DNA from: Lucinisca nassula
Lineage: Eukaryota; Mollusca; Bivalvia; Lucinida; Lucinidae
DNA length: 64,000 nucleotides
Assembly (NCBI GenBank): GCA_963580285.1
Contig: CAUZLF010000709.1
Location: forward strand, 103,656-167,655
Direction of reading: 5' to 3'
Shown piece by piece: positions 34,097 to 45,755 of the stretch; within the stretch, counting starts at the first letter, position 1; each line of letters starts with the position of its first letter. The notes beneath the pieces were generated by a model. The model saw nothing but the letters and a program-made list of their open reading frames with translations. It did no database searches and was not told the DNA's origin. A program made the position numbers and the translations under genes.

Positions 34097-34295
34097 TAAC
34101 TGGCAAAAAGTTCCTCAATAAGAAATCAAAACACGCTATAAACACAAATGTCAAGACTGATTCCTTTGAATTTGTAACAGAAATAAAACTAGGAGCACAA
34201 CAAAACTGAGGTTTGAAAGTAACATTTGTTTTGTCTGAATTTGGATTTTACATCACATCCAAAACTATATTTAGGTCATTTACAAGAAAGCACTT

Positions 34296-34770
34296 TCATT
34301 ATTTCAACATTGAGATGAAATGAAGCCCTACTGTCCGAACAAACCAACACACTATATGCAGAGACTGTCCAACTCACACCACTATGGTTTGAAAGGCTTA
34401 GACCTTCAAAGAAGCTTACCAGTACTGGTTGGAAGCATGATGAAGCCTTTTGTTTCTTTGTTTGATTTGATATTTAATGACCCCGTCAAAACTGTAAAGG
34501 TCATTTTGGAGACTTTGCTTCCAATTTTTGTGGGACTTTTACCCGACATTGAGATGAAATGACATCTCAATCCCTGCCACCCAATGAAACCAATAGGATT
34601 TATAAGCATGGACGGTCCAACTCGCACTGCATTGCCTGGGCAGGCTTAGATTCTCTAAGCGGTTTACCAGTACTATTGTGCGGGTCAGTTTCAGCTCTGC
34701 ATGAAAGCATCATGCAGCCCATTTATTTCTTCAAGCCCCGATGGGCGGGGGGCAGCCCATTTATTTCTTC
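34296..34770 (-). mobile_element. Two SINE-B copies in minus orientation
   Basis: A partial copy at about 34296-34445 is followed by a near-complete copy from 34453 ('tttgatttgatatttaatga') to 'ttcttcaagccccgatgggc'. The last 37 bp are tandemly duplicated (34727-34789). Confidence 0.8.
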
Positions 34771-34981
34771 AAGCCCCGATGGGCGGGGGCTGAGCATGAT
34801 GAAGACAAATCCATTTCTCCAAACACTGATGGCCCAGAACAAATTGCAGTTAACTTTGCCTTCAGAAAATGGTAAAACTCTTGTTCATACACTACAACAA
34901 AATATTAATGGCTTACTTCTGTAAAGAGCAAAAAAGGGGCATTTTCTGCGTATGTTTTCTGGGTTGTGATCATAAACTTAC

Positions 34982-35141
34982 ATCTGAATTGCATCAACAT
35001 TAAGGAGTGCCTTCAGTTTGTTTTCACCATAGTTAGAAATGTTTCTTAGAGGTAAAACATCTTCTGGCAACCCACTGATTCTGAGCCTCCCATTCATAAC
35101 CTGCTTGTAAGGGAAGGCAACATCAGACCCAGAAGCAACAG
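34982..35141 (-). CDS. Exon of unrecognised domain (160 nt)
   Basis: Acceptor ACATTTCAG, donor AT|GTAAGT. Phase 1 in, phase 2 out. It reads AVASGSDVAFPYKQVMNGRL, then RISGLPEDVLPLRNISNYGE and a helix-like NKLKALLNVDAIQ. If the donor were ignored, the frame would stop at once (ATG TAA), which would give a short isoform without the array and chromodomain. No known domain is recognised. Confidence 0.78.
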
Positions 35142-35708
35142 CTGAAATGTACAAATATGAAAAAATCTTTCAAATTAATTAAAAACATTTCTGATTTGAT
35201 CTAATTTATAACTGACCTGCAAAATGTGATTTATTACTGGACAAATCAAAGCTATATCTGATCTATTTCTTAAATCGAACATTACTGGAATTTTGCTTTT
35301 ATAATTCATACTCCTATGCACACTAAATACATACAAACAGCATATATACAAAATAAATACTATCTGTATTTAGTGCAGTGATATGCATTTAAGAAATAAG
35401 TAAACTGGTTACAAAAGGACTGATTTTTTTTCCTATTTAAAAACCCTATACCACTCGTTCCAGCTCAATGCATATACCTGTGAAGTCCTTGAAGTACAGA
35501 GGTATAGGAAATAGAGGACAAAAACTATTTTTCAGATCTATCAAGGGCATGATATAACTCTGGAAAGGTCCAAAAGTTCATAGTCACAATATATAACTTT
35601 CTACAATAAACATATCTATGAACTATCATTCATATATTATGGATAGTAAAAAATACAAAGATTTTGCCCATTAACAATCCCATACTACTCATTCTTGATT
35701 GATATATA
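35142..35708. other. Intron sequence, nothing recognised
   Basis: Very AT-rich intron leading to the Tc1 insertion. Confidence 0.4.
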
Positions 35709-35710
35709 TA

Positions 35711-37285
35711 CTACTCAAAGTTTGATAGGGATCACTTTTAATATACCAAATTTTGCACTGAAAATTTAAAATTTCTTGACAGAATTTGTACTTAGTATAT
35801 TGATAAATATCTTAAGCAGAAACTCATGTGCAGTTCAGTTCTCATAAAAGTGCACACTTCTCACACTTCGCAAATGAATTCATGCAACCCCAAAATTTTG
35901 TGTAGCAATGCTTTCCAACAGACCAATCAAACTTGTCAGTGTTCCTTTACCAAGCGTAAAAAGGACTTCATTTCATTTGTGAAACATTAAAATGCCTAGG
36001 GGACAATTAAGAAACCGTCTGAGCCCCGAAGAAATAAATCGTGGCGTCGGTATGTTGGAATCTGGCGTCTCTCAACGTTGTGTTGCTGGGATTCTGAATG
36101 TGTCTTAGAGCGTGGTTTCCCGAATGTGGAGTCGGCATTTTACTCACGGAAATCCTTCACACAGACACGGCGGGGTTGAGAAAAGGCTACAACTCAAAGT
36201 CAGGGCCATTTTTTGTTGATTCAGTCTCGACGTCAACGGTTCCTGGACGCTACGCGTTTGCATAACGAACTTAGGAACGGAACTGGAGTACGAATTTTTA
36301 CACAAACTGTCAGAAACGGGCTCCCTGAGTTCGGACACCATGCCATAAGGCCTGCTGTATGTGTTCCGTTGACAAGACAGCACGTGCTAGGCCGGTTGGA
36401 CTTTGCCAGAACTCATGTCAGGTGGACGGTTCTAGACTTGACGCCAGAACTGTTTACTGAGGAGTCCAGATTCTGTCTAGACTTCACTTATAAACGTCAA
36501 TTAGTGTGGCGAATGTCTAAAGAGCGATTCGATGGCTTGAATGTGGCAGAGCATGACCGCTATGGAAAGGGGTCAGTCATGGTTTTGGCTGGAATAAGCG
36601 TGAACAGTAAAACTGACTTTTACGTCGTTGAAAACGGAACGTTAATGGCAGTGAGGTACTTTAATGATATTCTTGATGAGTTTGTGAGAAGTATGCACAT
36701 GCTATCAGTCCGGACTTTATTCTGATGGACGATAATGCCCATCCCAACCGTGTCAAAGTCACTGATTCCTATCTGGAACATGAGACAATCATTCTTATTG
36801 ACTGGCCTGCTCAGTCACCGGACTTCAATCCGATTGAGCATGCGCGGGACATGCTACAGCGTGTTGTTTCAGCCCGACCTGTGCATCCCAGGACTTTACA
36901 GGAGCTCAAAGACGCATTGGTTGCTGAATGAAAGCTGATTCCACAAAACCGGATACAGACTCGGATTACGAGCATTTGCAGGCGATGTCGTACTGTAATT
37001 GATGCCCGCGGACGCCATACACGTTATTAGGCACGTTTGTCTAAACAAATTTGGAAATTTGTGAAAAATCAGTTGTCCAAATCTCTTCGTGTTACGGCAA
37101 ATTATGGGGGTGCCAAGACGGTTGCTGTTGCCACGCTTGAATGCATTGCCAGTTGACAAAATTAATCACTAGGTTTTGTGAAGGATACGTTTTCTATCAT
37201 TATGTATCAAATTTGGATTCAGCTGATTAATTGATTCAAAAATTATTTTGCATTAAAAAAGTGATCCCTATCAAACTTTGAGTAG
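35711..37285 (+). mobile_element. Tc1/mariner transposon, 1575 bp, complete ends
   Basis: Inverted ends CTACTCAAAGTTTGATAGGG (left) and its complement (right) are flanked by TA at 35709-35710 and 37286-37287. Length and layout are typical of Tc1-group elements, with one transposase gene between. The transposase is broken (next entry), so the copy is not autonomous, but its ends could still serve as substrate. Confidence 0.92.
35992..37030 (+). pseudogene. Tc1-type DD34E transposase, inactivated
   Basis: Start MPRGQLRNRLSPEEINRG at 35992. The helix-turn-helix part continues to QRCVAGILNVS, where CAG has become TAG (36106-36108). Frame shifts occur near 36175 and 36700, and a Trp codon has become TGA at 36929-36931; the family C-terminus ends at 37028-37030. 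The catalytic domain is recognisable: LFTEESRF (first catalytic Asp replaced by Glu), MDDNAHP (second Asp) and SPDFNPIEH (Glu), with 34 residues between the last two. Four disabling lesions plus one active-site change make it a dead copy. Confidence 0.92.
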
Positions 37286-37287
37286 TA

Positions 37288-37639
37288 TATATATTTACGA
37301 AGTTTCATCAAAATATTCATTATAGTATATGACATACTGGTTAAAAACATTTGGGCAGGTTAACTCGATGTTATAGTTTTTAGCCACAATATGTGACCTA
37401 TGGTGTTAACCATATCTGTGAATTTTCATTTGGATATTATGAAAAGTAAATGCATAAAGGCCAGAAACTGTTTTTTTAAGTATATAAACAAGGGCAGTAA
37501 TTCTGTTGAAAAATTTTATGGATTTGAATGTTAACAATTCCATACTACTTATTCCCAATTACAGTAAACCTGCAATGTTGGGAGAAATTCCATGAATATA
37601 TATTCTTGTTATCAATAAAAAAGGGTTAACTGTTTGTTT
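37288..37639. other. Intron sequence, nothing recognised
   Basis: AT-rich intron between the Tc1 element and a SINE pair; no feature seen. Confidence 0.4.
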
Positions 37640-37935
37640 TCAATTGCGGTTTAATGCTCCATCAACACTTATTAGGTCATTTTGCAGATGTTGCTTCCAA
37701 TTTAGTGGGACTTTGACCCAACAATGAGATGAAATGACGTCTCCCCCCACTGTTACCAAACGAAACCAATAGGGTTTATATGCATGGACGGCTGCCGGCA
37801 TCTGTAGCTCAGTTGGATGCGCATCTGACCGTTCGATACCTGCCAGGTTCGGCAACATTCTTGCGTGGAGATTGATAATGAAATCTTTTCTACGGTCATT
37901 CTCTCCCTTCCGCTGATTCAAGAGGGCAGTTGTCA
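37640..37935. mobile_element. SINE-B(-) fragment fused to SINE-A(+) fragment
   Basis: The 3' two-thirds of an inverted SINE-B (37640-37795) ends at 'atgcatggacgg' and is followed at 37797 by a SINE-A head (TGTAGCTCAGTTGGATGCGC) whose anticodon arm is deleted. The SINE-A stops in its body at about 37935. Confidence 0.75.
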
Positions 37936-38486
37936 GTTATAAACAGATGGAAAGAGGGACATACAGATTGGTGGATGGACAGATTTAAACCAGCATGCCC
38001 CACAATTTTTAAATGTAGAATACTGTTTCTTTTTTTAATCATTGCCAACGGAAAGCCATAGGAAGACTTCCAAAATCTCGGACATACCCTCCTCGGCATT
38101 TACTCCTTTTCTTCGTTCAGGTCAATAGGCATGGTGGGCGAAGCTTGCTTATCAAGTAATGCATACTATCCGGGGAAGCCTGATTACACTCTTATGTTGA
38201 TCTGAACATTGATATTTGCCATTTGTCTATGGATTAATGATTTTGGATTAAAGCTTTGGTACTACTACCTAAACTACTTCTTACCGTATAAATGGTTCAT
38301 ATGGCTCTGAGTTTTATGTCGGAGCGCCTGCAGATCTATCTTTTTTGGCTCTGGCTGAAAATCTAAAGAAAAATGTTCAAATGCTGAAAATATTATTTCC
38401 AATTTGAAACAGTTACTCTGACTAAATTCTCCTTATAACAGATGTTTAAATAAGATAAGTGCTACTTTAAATGTTCTCGTTATAGC

Positions 38487-38880
38487 TAGGGCTGGCTAAT
38501 CAGAGCTGAAAAGATAATTGATTATCATTCCTGTCGTTGCGATCGATAAACGATTAGTAATCACTGAAGATTTGGTCATAATTTTACCTATCTGGCTTGC
38601 TGTCTGAGCATGACTCCTATCATATGCTGTACTATTCCATATGTATTTGAACAGACAGACCTGAGCAAAAAGTGCAGACCCAGATGAGACTCCGCGTTCT
38701 GCAGAGTCTCATCTGGGTCTGCCCTGTTTGCCACTCGTACAGCTATTTTAGGCACAACTTTGGGTAGTAAATTGTACTTATCAAATAATCGATTGCAAGC
38801 AAATCTGACAGTAACGATAATCATTTTTTTGGAATTTATCGATTGAATAATCGATTATCCGATTAATCGTGCCAGCCTTA
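38487..38880. mobile_element. hAT-type MITE, 394 bp
   Basis: Ends TAGGGCTGGC and GCCAGCCTTA are flanked by the perfect 8-bp duplication GTTATAGC (38479-38486 and 38881-38888). ATCGATTA-type motifs lie near both ends. A further palindrome (38655-38740, CAGACCCAGATGAGACTC and its complement) sits inside. No transposase is present. Confidence 0.85.
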
Positions 38881-39120
38881 GTTATAGCAACAGCAGACAC
38901 TATTTGTATGCAAATTGCAAGTGAACCATTTGATATAGGAGCATTCCAAACTGTTTTGAAGGTGCAAACTTTCAGTTTATAGACAATATTGTGCCAAAAA
39001 ACAAGTTGAAAACCTCTAAATTGACACAAAATCACCCTGGAAAAAGTTAGTTCCCAGTGTTGATGGCTGACACTTTGAAATTGAGTTAAGAGGTACATTT
39101 TAAAGCATGAAAGAATCAGA

Positions 39121-39275
39121 AAATTTGATTTTCACTATCATGTGTATGATCAATTTTTATTTCATTCATGGACACCAAAATAAATATTTTCACTCGTGGC
39201 CAAGGCACTCATCTAAATACTTCTGGTGTTCTTTCGGTGAATTAAAAATCAGTCTTAAACTGAAAATATCCATTA
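39121..39275. repeat. Degenerate foldback element
   Basis: Inverted arms with 'gacaccaaaataaatatttt' and its near-complement, related to the intact palindrome at 7147-7296. Confidence 0.6.
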
Positions 39276-39572
39276 CCCTTTAATTTTTCTGACATACTGA
39301 GTCTGTCATTCCTTGCCGCACTCCTTCATATATCCTTTTGTACTAAAAATTAACACCTTAATATACTGACTTCTACAATAAGTGGCTGAAATTTACAGTT
39401 AACAAGACTGAAAATTTACAATTACAACCTTCTTACTGTCAGAAATAAATCAGATACAATAACTTCTTTGGCTTTGTGACCAACAGCTGACGCCATAAGG
39501 AAACAGGATCTTGGTTTAAAGACTCATCTGAAAGTCTACAGAAGCCATGGTTTGTAAGGCATGTAGCATTTC

Positions 39573-39655
39573 AGGTCCGTCCGTCCATCTACCAATACTC
39601 TTCATTCATTCATTAACTTATCTATCTCTGTATATTCAAAATGCCGTCCGTTATA
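39573..39655 (-). repeat. Dispersed repeat also at 62480-62551
   Basis: Near-exact reverse complement of 62480-62551 ('ggcattttgaatatacaaag ... ggtagatggacggacgga'). The parent element is not recognised. Confidence 0.7.
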
Positions 39656-39789
39656 TCCAGAACCATGTTATAATGAACAGCATTGTACTGAGGTTGTGGT
39701 GTGTTAAGCCTATATTGGGAATGTTGCAGGTGTTAGAAAGAGAGTGAGTATTAAACAAATACTTAACAAGAAAGCAGTATGAGGGACAG

Positions 39790-40500
39790 CCAAATCCCCC
39801 ACTGCACTTTGTATCAAGGCTCAACCTTGTGACCTTGACCTTCAGTTGGCAAGGTTTATTTATGGGTTCTGTACATCAGCTCACTGAGGGGTATATTTCA
39901 CAAAAATTTAATGAAAATCCTTCCAGGGGTAAAGGAGATATGGAACAGACACAAAATTCCAAGTTTCAAACTCGTGACCTTCACCTGTGACCTTGACCTT
40001 GAGTTGGCATGGTTTATTTATGGGTTCTGCACATCAGCTGACTGAAGGGGGTATTTGAAGGAAGTTTAATGAGAATCCTTCCAGGGGTATAGGATATGGA
40101 ACGGACACAAAATGCAAAGTTTCAAACTTGTGACCTTCACAATGGACCTTGACCTTGAGTTGGCATGGTTTATTTACGAGTTATGCATATCAGCTTACTG
40201 AGGGGGATATTTAAAGAAAGTTTAATGAAAATCCTTCCAGGGGTATAGGATATGGAATGGACACAAAATATAAAGTTTCAAACTTGCGACCTTCAACTGT
40301 GACCTTCACCTTAAGTTGGCATGGTTTATTTGTGTTCTGCACTTTGCGGCTGGGGATTAATAAATGATGGATGTATTTAAAGACAATTCCGTCAAAGGCT
40401 ATGACATTTCTCACTTTGGACTGGAACATTCAAGTGAAAGCTAGATTTGGATTGACAGAAGAACAGACAGAAAACTAGACTCCTACATCATACTATGTTT
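39790..40500. repeat. ~155-bp tandem array with DR0 hexamers
   Basis: Three to four units of 'gtgaccttgaccttgagttg ... aatgaaaatccttccagggg'. Each unit carries TGACCTTGACCT or a one-base variant, that is AGGTCAAGGTCA on the other strand. It may be the core of a HINE-like element, but the ends were not found. Confidence 0.7.
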
Positions 40501-40554
40501 AAACTTTAATGCAGTAAAATAGTCATGCCGACTACGCCTATTACCAGTAATGAT

Positions 40555-40625
40555 GAGCAGAGTGTCCCAGCTCTGCGTGAAAGCACCATGCAGCCTAATC
40601 TACTTCTCAAAGCCATATGGGCAAA
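40555..40625 (-). mobile_element. SINE-B 5' end fragment
   Basis: Short inverted SINE-B head ('agctctgcgtgaaagcacca', 'ctacttctcaaagcc'). Confidence 0.65.
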
Positions 40626-41279
40626 GGCAACACTATTGACATTTCTGGAGCCTGTGACCTAGAACACCTTTGGTATTGACAAAGCACAGCCTGACAAACA
40701 TTCTCTTGTCTTCCATTATACATTGTGTAGCATAAAATGGAGTTTTCTGGCATCTGTGACATAGCAAATGATGTCAAGACTATTAAAATCTTGAGACCAT
40801 TTTCAACTGTCCTGATGATGCAAACATGTAAGTTTGATCAAAATCCATGCATTAGTTTTAATAGAAGATAGACTGCTTCAAACAGGTTTTGTTGATGCCA
40901 ATGAGTATGCAAATGGGATCCACACAAAAGGCTATATATATATCCGTTTTCCTTGGTGGGGGGACACCTTTTTACATTACATGAAAGAAGCATGAAATAG
41001 AAGTGAAGTCAATGATCAGGAATCACAATTAACACACACCTTCCATCAGAGACACCAAAGGGAAAGAAACATAAAATAACTAAACCCTAATGGAAAAATC
41101 AATAGCGGAAAGCCAAAAGGACAGTTACTTTCCCACAAAATGGCCAATTGGCTATCCAAAATAAACAAATGTAAGATGTGGTCTTTTCTCCATTTTACCC
41201 GTGCACTGCAGTTACCTGTGTGCAATATTTACAGAAATAATGCATCAAAATAGGAATATCATTGAAACAAACATCTTAC

Positions 41280-41433
41280 CTGAGGCAAATGAAGAGAGCA
41301 TATCAGAAAGAACTTCCGGTTTGCTCTCAAAAAACCGGGCCGCTTTGCCGTCCCCTATCAGAACCTGACGCCCTGACACCTTATTTACACCAAGGCAAAC
41401 TAGGTCGACGTCGCAATCGTTGAGTTCTTGTAG
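41280..41433 (-). CDS. Exon of unrecognised domain (154 nt)
   Basis: Acceptor ATAATTTCAG, donor CTCAG|GTAAG. Phase 0 in, phase 1 out. It reads LQELNDCDVDLVCLGVNKVS, then GRQVLIGDGKAARFFESKPE and a helix-like VLSDMLSSFAS. The hydrophobic DVDLVCLGV strand followed by GRQVLIGDG suggests a compact alpha/beta domain, continued in 34982-35141. I recognise no family. Confidence 0.8.
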
Positions 41434-41735
41434 CTGAAATTATATGTATGATGTCAAAGAGGATAAACACTGTGAAATGGCAGAAAAAAGTAAATACTGG
41501 ATACTTCTGTTTTGCAAAAATGGAAGAATAAAAAAACTTATTTCATATACAATGTATACATCTAGTTTGGCAACGGAAGGTCAGGTGGTTTTGCTCTAGG
41601 TACACCGATTTTTGCCCAACTCTGATTAATGCTTGACTCAATAAAGTGAAATATTCTTTAAAGGGCCGTAAAACCAATATACAGTGTGCTTTTATTTAAG
41701 ATAAAAACTACATAAATAACATCACTACAAAACTC

Positions 41736-41905
41736 TGTGAGTGAGTGAGTGAGTGTTAGAGTTTCACATCCCACCAACAGCTAAGGTCATACGGAGATGG
41801 GACCTCGGATTCCAGACTCATCTGAAAGTCTGGAGAAGCCTGGGATCGATCCTGCGATCCCTGGTTTACAAGGCGAGTAGCGTAACCACTACACCACAGA
41901 GGCTT
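41736..41905 (-). mobile_element. SINE-C, full head
   Basis: On the minus strand: GTGGTGTAGTGGTTACGCTA (A-box-like) and GGATCGATCCC (B-box-like), then 'ctccagactttcagatgagt', 'ccgtatgaccttagctgttg' and a CACTCACTCAC tail. It is tRNA-derived in form; the parent isotype is not assigned. Confidence 0.82.
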
Positions 41906-41919
41906 TTACAAAAACTCTG

Positions 41920-42290
41920 TATTAACCAGTATGATCATTTAACACCGAAAGTACTAATATATAAACATCGCTTAGTTAGTGTGGGGGTTGGGACATGCAT
42001 CTATGAAATCTCTAGACCCACTACTGCAGACCAACAACATGCATTCTTTTACATGTTTCTAGAGCAGACACCCTTAGAAACAGGAGAGCCGATATCCAAA
42101 AGCCTTGATGAATATGTGACAATAATTTTCTACCTATTTCAGGTACTCATGCATACCCTAACACACAAAATTGGGTTGGATTCTGATTAAAAGTTTAGGA
42201 GGCGATAGATTGACAGACTGACTGATGGATGGGCAAACAGATGGATGGACAGACAGAGGGAATTACAATATCCCCTTCAAGGGTATAACA
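41920..42290. other. Repeat-like intron sequence
   Basis: Contains phrases shared with 43990-44250 ('catctatgaaatctctagac', 'gatgggcaaacagatggatg') and ends near 'aatatccccttcaagggtat', resembling a HINE-2 3' end. Boundaries are unclear. Confidence 0.4.
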
Positions 42291-42728
42291 AAGTCATTCA
42301 GCCATCAAATATAGGTGACAGACAAATAAGGGCGCTTACAATAAACTTGTTATCCCTTGTTGCAAGTTTCTAAATGTACAAGCTGTAATCATTTTTGAGA
42401 AATAAACTTAAACATTAGGGTGGATGCTTGCATTAAAACTAGAGCTCTCAGAAGATCTGACTATAGCCATGATGCACCACTATAAGTGTTGAAGTATTTT
42501 GATTTCACGCTTACCATATTACATCACCGTAGGACATGGTACATGTTAACATTAAACTTATCAAGGGATTTAACTCCATGAGTTCTGGGACATAAGCCCT
42601 GCTTATAAATGGCATACACCATTCATTAACCCACTGTCCATGTGTGTATTTATCAGGTTTCAACTTTGCAACTGTTAAACAGATTTTGAAGATAGGTATA
42701 AGTTTCATTGATGTATGATATTAAAGAT

Positions 42729-43400
42729 AACAAGAGGGCCATGATGGCCCTGGATCGCTCACCTGATCCTTAGTGTAACAAGTGGGCACCAGGGAGGGCC
42801 ATTATTGGCCCCAGGGTTTGGATGTGTAAATGTTGAGGGAGGTCTTAAAGGTGAAGCTTCATACCAAATATCAACAAAGGCGATAATTTGAACAATCTGG
42901 GCAAAGGTCCACTAGATCAAAGACCTGGGCCTTGCGGTTTCAGAGAAGAAGATTTTTTTAAAGATATTCCCTACATAAGCCTATGTAAAACCAAATGGCC
43001 CTATGGCGGGGGCATTTTTGACCTCAGGGCTATAATTTAAACAATCTTGATAGAGGTCCACTAGTTGAAGCTTCACACCAAATATCAAAGACCTGGGCCT
43101 TGCGGTTTCAGAGAAGAAAATTTTTTAAAGATTTCCCTAGATATAAGTCTATGTAAGACCAAAGGGTCTTGGGACGGGGGCATTTTTGGCCCCAGGGCTA
43201 TAATTTGAACAATCTTGGTAGAGGTCTACAAGATGAAGCTTCATACCAAATATCAAAGACCTGGGCCTTGCGGTTTCAGAGAAAAAGATTTTTAAAGATT
43301 TTCCGTATATAAGCCAGTGTAAAACCAAAGGACTCCAAGAGTTATGGCCCCTTGGTCATTATTCTGCTACTACACCTTCCTTACCTTAGAGACAAAATGT
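42729..43400 (+). mobile_element. HINE-1, 5' end and core, 3' end missing
   Basis: Starts AACAAGAGGGCCATGATGG, then about four core units with 'gacctgggccttgcggtttc' and 'tttgaacaatcttggtagag'. No closing hairpin is found. Confidence 0.75.
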
Positions 43401-43501
43401 AGTATAAGTTTCATTAAAGTAGGACCATAAACACACATGAAACAGATATCATGCATTTTAAAATTTGAAAACTTATCAAGGGACACAACTCAAATAGTAA
43501 C

Positions 43502-44250
43502 TAGAGCAAGTGGCCAGTGGGTCACGTATATCCCCAGCCAGCGGCACCCCCTGATAATCTTTCAAGCTTGTATGTAATAGGAAGTCAGGAAGCTATAAGA
43601 ATCTATAAATGTGCTTGTAAAAGCTACACCAAACCTAAAATTTCTAAATGGACCAAGAGAGTGAGGGCATCAAAGATACTGAAGGGGTGAGGGCATCAAT
43701 GTTACTGAAGCAGCAGGGTGGGGTATGCATCAATTAAATCTTTGTCTTAGAGTTTAGAACATAAAGGCATCTATAAACTTTGTCAAAAAACTTTAACCTA
43801 ATGTAAAATTTCTAAGTCTGTTACCTTGAGATCAAGGTCACGGTTGGTGGGGGAAGGGACATAGATGGAATCTTTGGACTTGTACGCAAGATTGATGCAA
43901 GTATCGACTGAATTTGTCTTAGAGTTTAGAACATACAGGCATCTATAAACTTTGTCATAAATGTAAAATTAGAAGCCTCAGTGGTCTCAAATGTAAAATT
44001 TCTTAGTCTGTGACCTTGACCTCAAGTTGGGTCATGCATCTATGAAATCTCTAGACCAGTATGTAACTTCACCGTAAGTATCAACTAGATCTATCAAAGG
44101 GTTCAGAAGAAACCTCTTAGAAACTCTGATGCAAAACTTAAATCTAAATGTTAGCGGACGGACGGACAGATTAAAAGATGGACACACTGACGGATGGACA
44201 AAAACTATATACCCCCATAGCATACCTCGTATGCCAGGGGTATATTAAGT
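43502..44250 (+). mobile_element. HINE-2-like element
   Basis: Begins CTAGAGCAAGTGGCCAGTGG and closes with 'tatacccccatagcatacct ... ccaggggtatatt', a hairpin-like end as in other HINE-2 copies. The core has two loosely related halves ('gtctgttaccttgagatcaa'). Confidence 0.55.
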
Positions 44251-44430
44251 AGAATTTTGAAAATATTTGGGTCACTGATAAGGCTTTATTGGGTGATACT
44301 AGCTAGTCTGGCTCAGAAACACTTATACATGCTCTGTCATGCTGCAATTTTCAATTCATTAACTTATGATTTACATGATTTATAGGAACTACTTTTTATA
44401 TAACATATTAAACAAAGCTAAGCATCTTAC

Positions 44431-44579
44431 TATTTTTCCAATCTTCTTCAAAAGACCCTTGGTCCTGCTGGGTGACGGTTCAGCCACGTTTTGTTGGGCC
44501 TTTTCTTTGTACCTCTCCTTTTCTTCCAAAGACATTTCCTTCCAGGAGGTTGCCCAGTCTTTGATATTTGCTAGTTCAT
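44431..44579 (-). CDS. HMG-box-like exon, C-terminal half (149 nt)
   Basis: Acceptor GTATTTCCCAG, donor AAATA|GTAAGA. Takes one base from the previous exon and reads DELANIKDWATSWKEMSLEE, then KERYKEKAQQNVAEPSPSRT and a basic KGLLKKIGKI; ends phase 0. W-x-S-W-K-E-M-S-x-E-E-K-x-x-Y-x-x-K-A is the third-helix signature of HMG boxes. Joined to RGMSSFNYFVHEKK of the preceding exon it makes a short, divergent HMG-like domain lacking part of the usual middle. DNA binding is inferred. Confidence 0.85.
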
Positions 44580-44633
44580 CTGGGAAATACACTTAAAGCT
44601 TAGCAGAGGTAATTTTTCAAAAAGCATATAAAC

Positions 44634-45415
44634 AAGAGGGCCATGAAAGCCCTGGATCGCTCACCTGATCTATATTGTACAAAGGGTGACTCAAGGGACA
44701 TTTCTGTGATATTAGCGGTGAAAGAACTTCTTACAGATCAAATCCATTTACAGTCAAGTACAGAAGGCTGTCATAAGCAAACTGTCTCGCCTGTCTCACC
44801 TAAGATGGTTTTAATGGGTCTGGCAGGTCATATGCTAGAAATAGCACCAGACCCAGAAATGTCTCTTAGAGTCACCCGAGATTCCATTAGCCCGGTCAGA
44901 CTGTAGAGACTGGAAACGGCTAATTTCAGCATTATTTGAAGAACAAAGGGCCATAACTCCTGTGATACGCATCAGATTCTGACATAATCCATCCACTGGT
45001 TCAGAAGTCGTTTAACTTTTTTCTTTCTATTTTTTAGCTCTGGCAGGCATCTTGTTTCATACAAGCTGAACGGTTTGAACAATTTTTGTAGAGGCTCACC
45101 AAAGAAACATTCAAAATTTAGCCATTGGTTAAGGAAGATAAGAAGTTTAAAGTTGTTTTTTTTTTCTATTTTTAGCTCTGGTGGCCATCTTGTTCATCTA
45201 AGCAGAACAGTTTTGAGCAATTTTGTTAGAGGCCCCTCAGGGTCAGCCAAGGAACATTCCAGTGAAATAATTTAAAATTCCATCCACTGGGTATGGAGGA
45301 GAAGTCGTTTAAAGGTGTGACCCAGTCCTTATGAAGAAACTTTCGTTTGGCCTTCCCATAGAGGCTCCATATGTAATTGGGTTTCAATAAACCCGGCAGT
45401 TTATTGTGGAGAAAA
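44634..45415 (+). mobile_element. HINE-1 copy, 3' end replaced
   Basis: Starts AACAAGAGGGCCATGAAAGC; a later core has 'tatttttagctctggtggcc' units like those in 53800-54340, then 'cccttcc... catagaggctccatatgtaa' of the type at 1-268. It is directly followed by the next element. Confidence 0.65.
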
Positions 45416-45755
45416 AGATAACAAGAGCTGTGGCATGACAACATAGCTTGCCTGTTTCGTGCCTTCAAGATATAAGGTAAAACTATTGAACCATGAAATA
45501 TAGGTCACACTCAAATACATATATTTTGAGGTCAATCACCATGTCACATGGAACAAATATTCCAGACTTTACATTTCAGAATCAAATAGTGTCTGAATTA
45601 TGAGGCAAAATCATTGAACCATGAAAATAGTTTACACTGACCTAGATATATTTCTATGTCAATCATCTGGTCACATGGAATTGATTATTCAGATATGAGT
45701 TTCTCCATCAAATAGTATTGAAGATATAAGTCAAAGTCACTGAACCAAGAAATAT

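Noticed and set aside
36725..36938. Two overlapping open stretches in different frames as separate genes
   Set aside because: One is the frameshifted C-terminal half of the dead Tc1 transposase and the other is its shadow.
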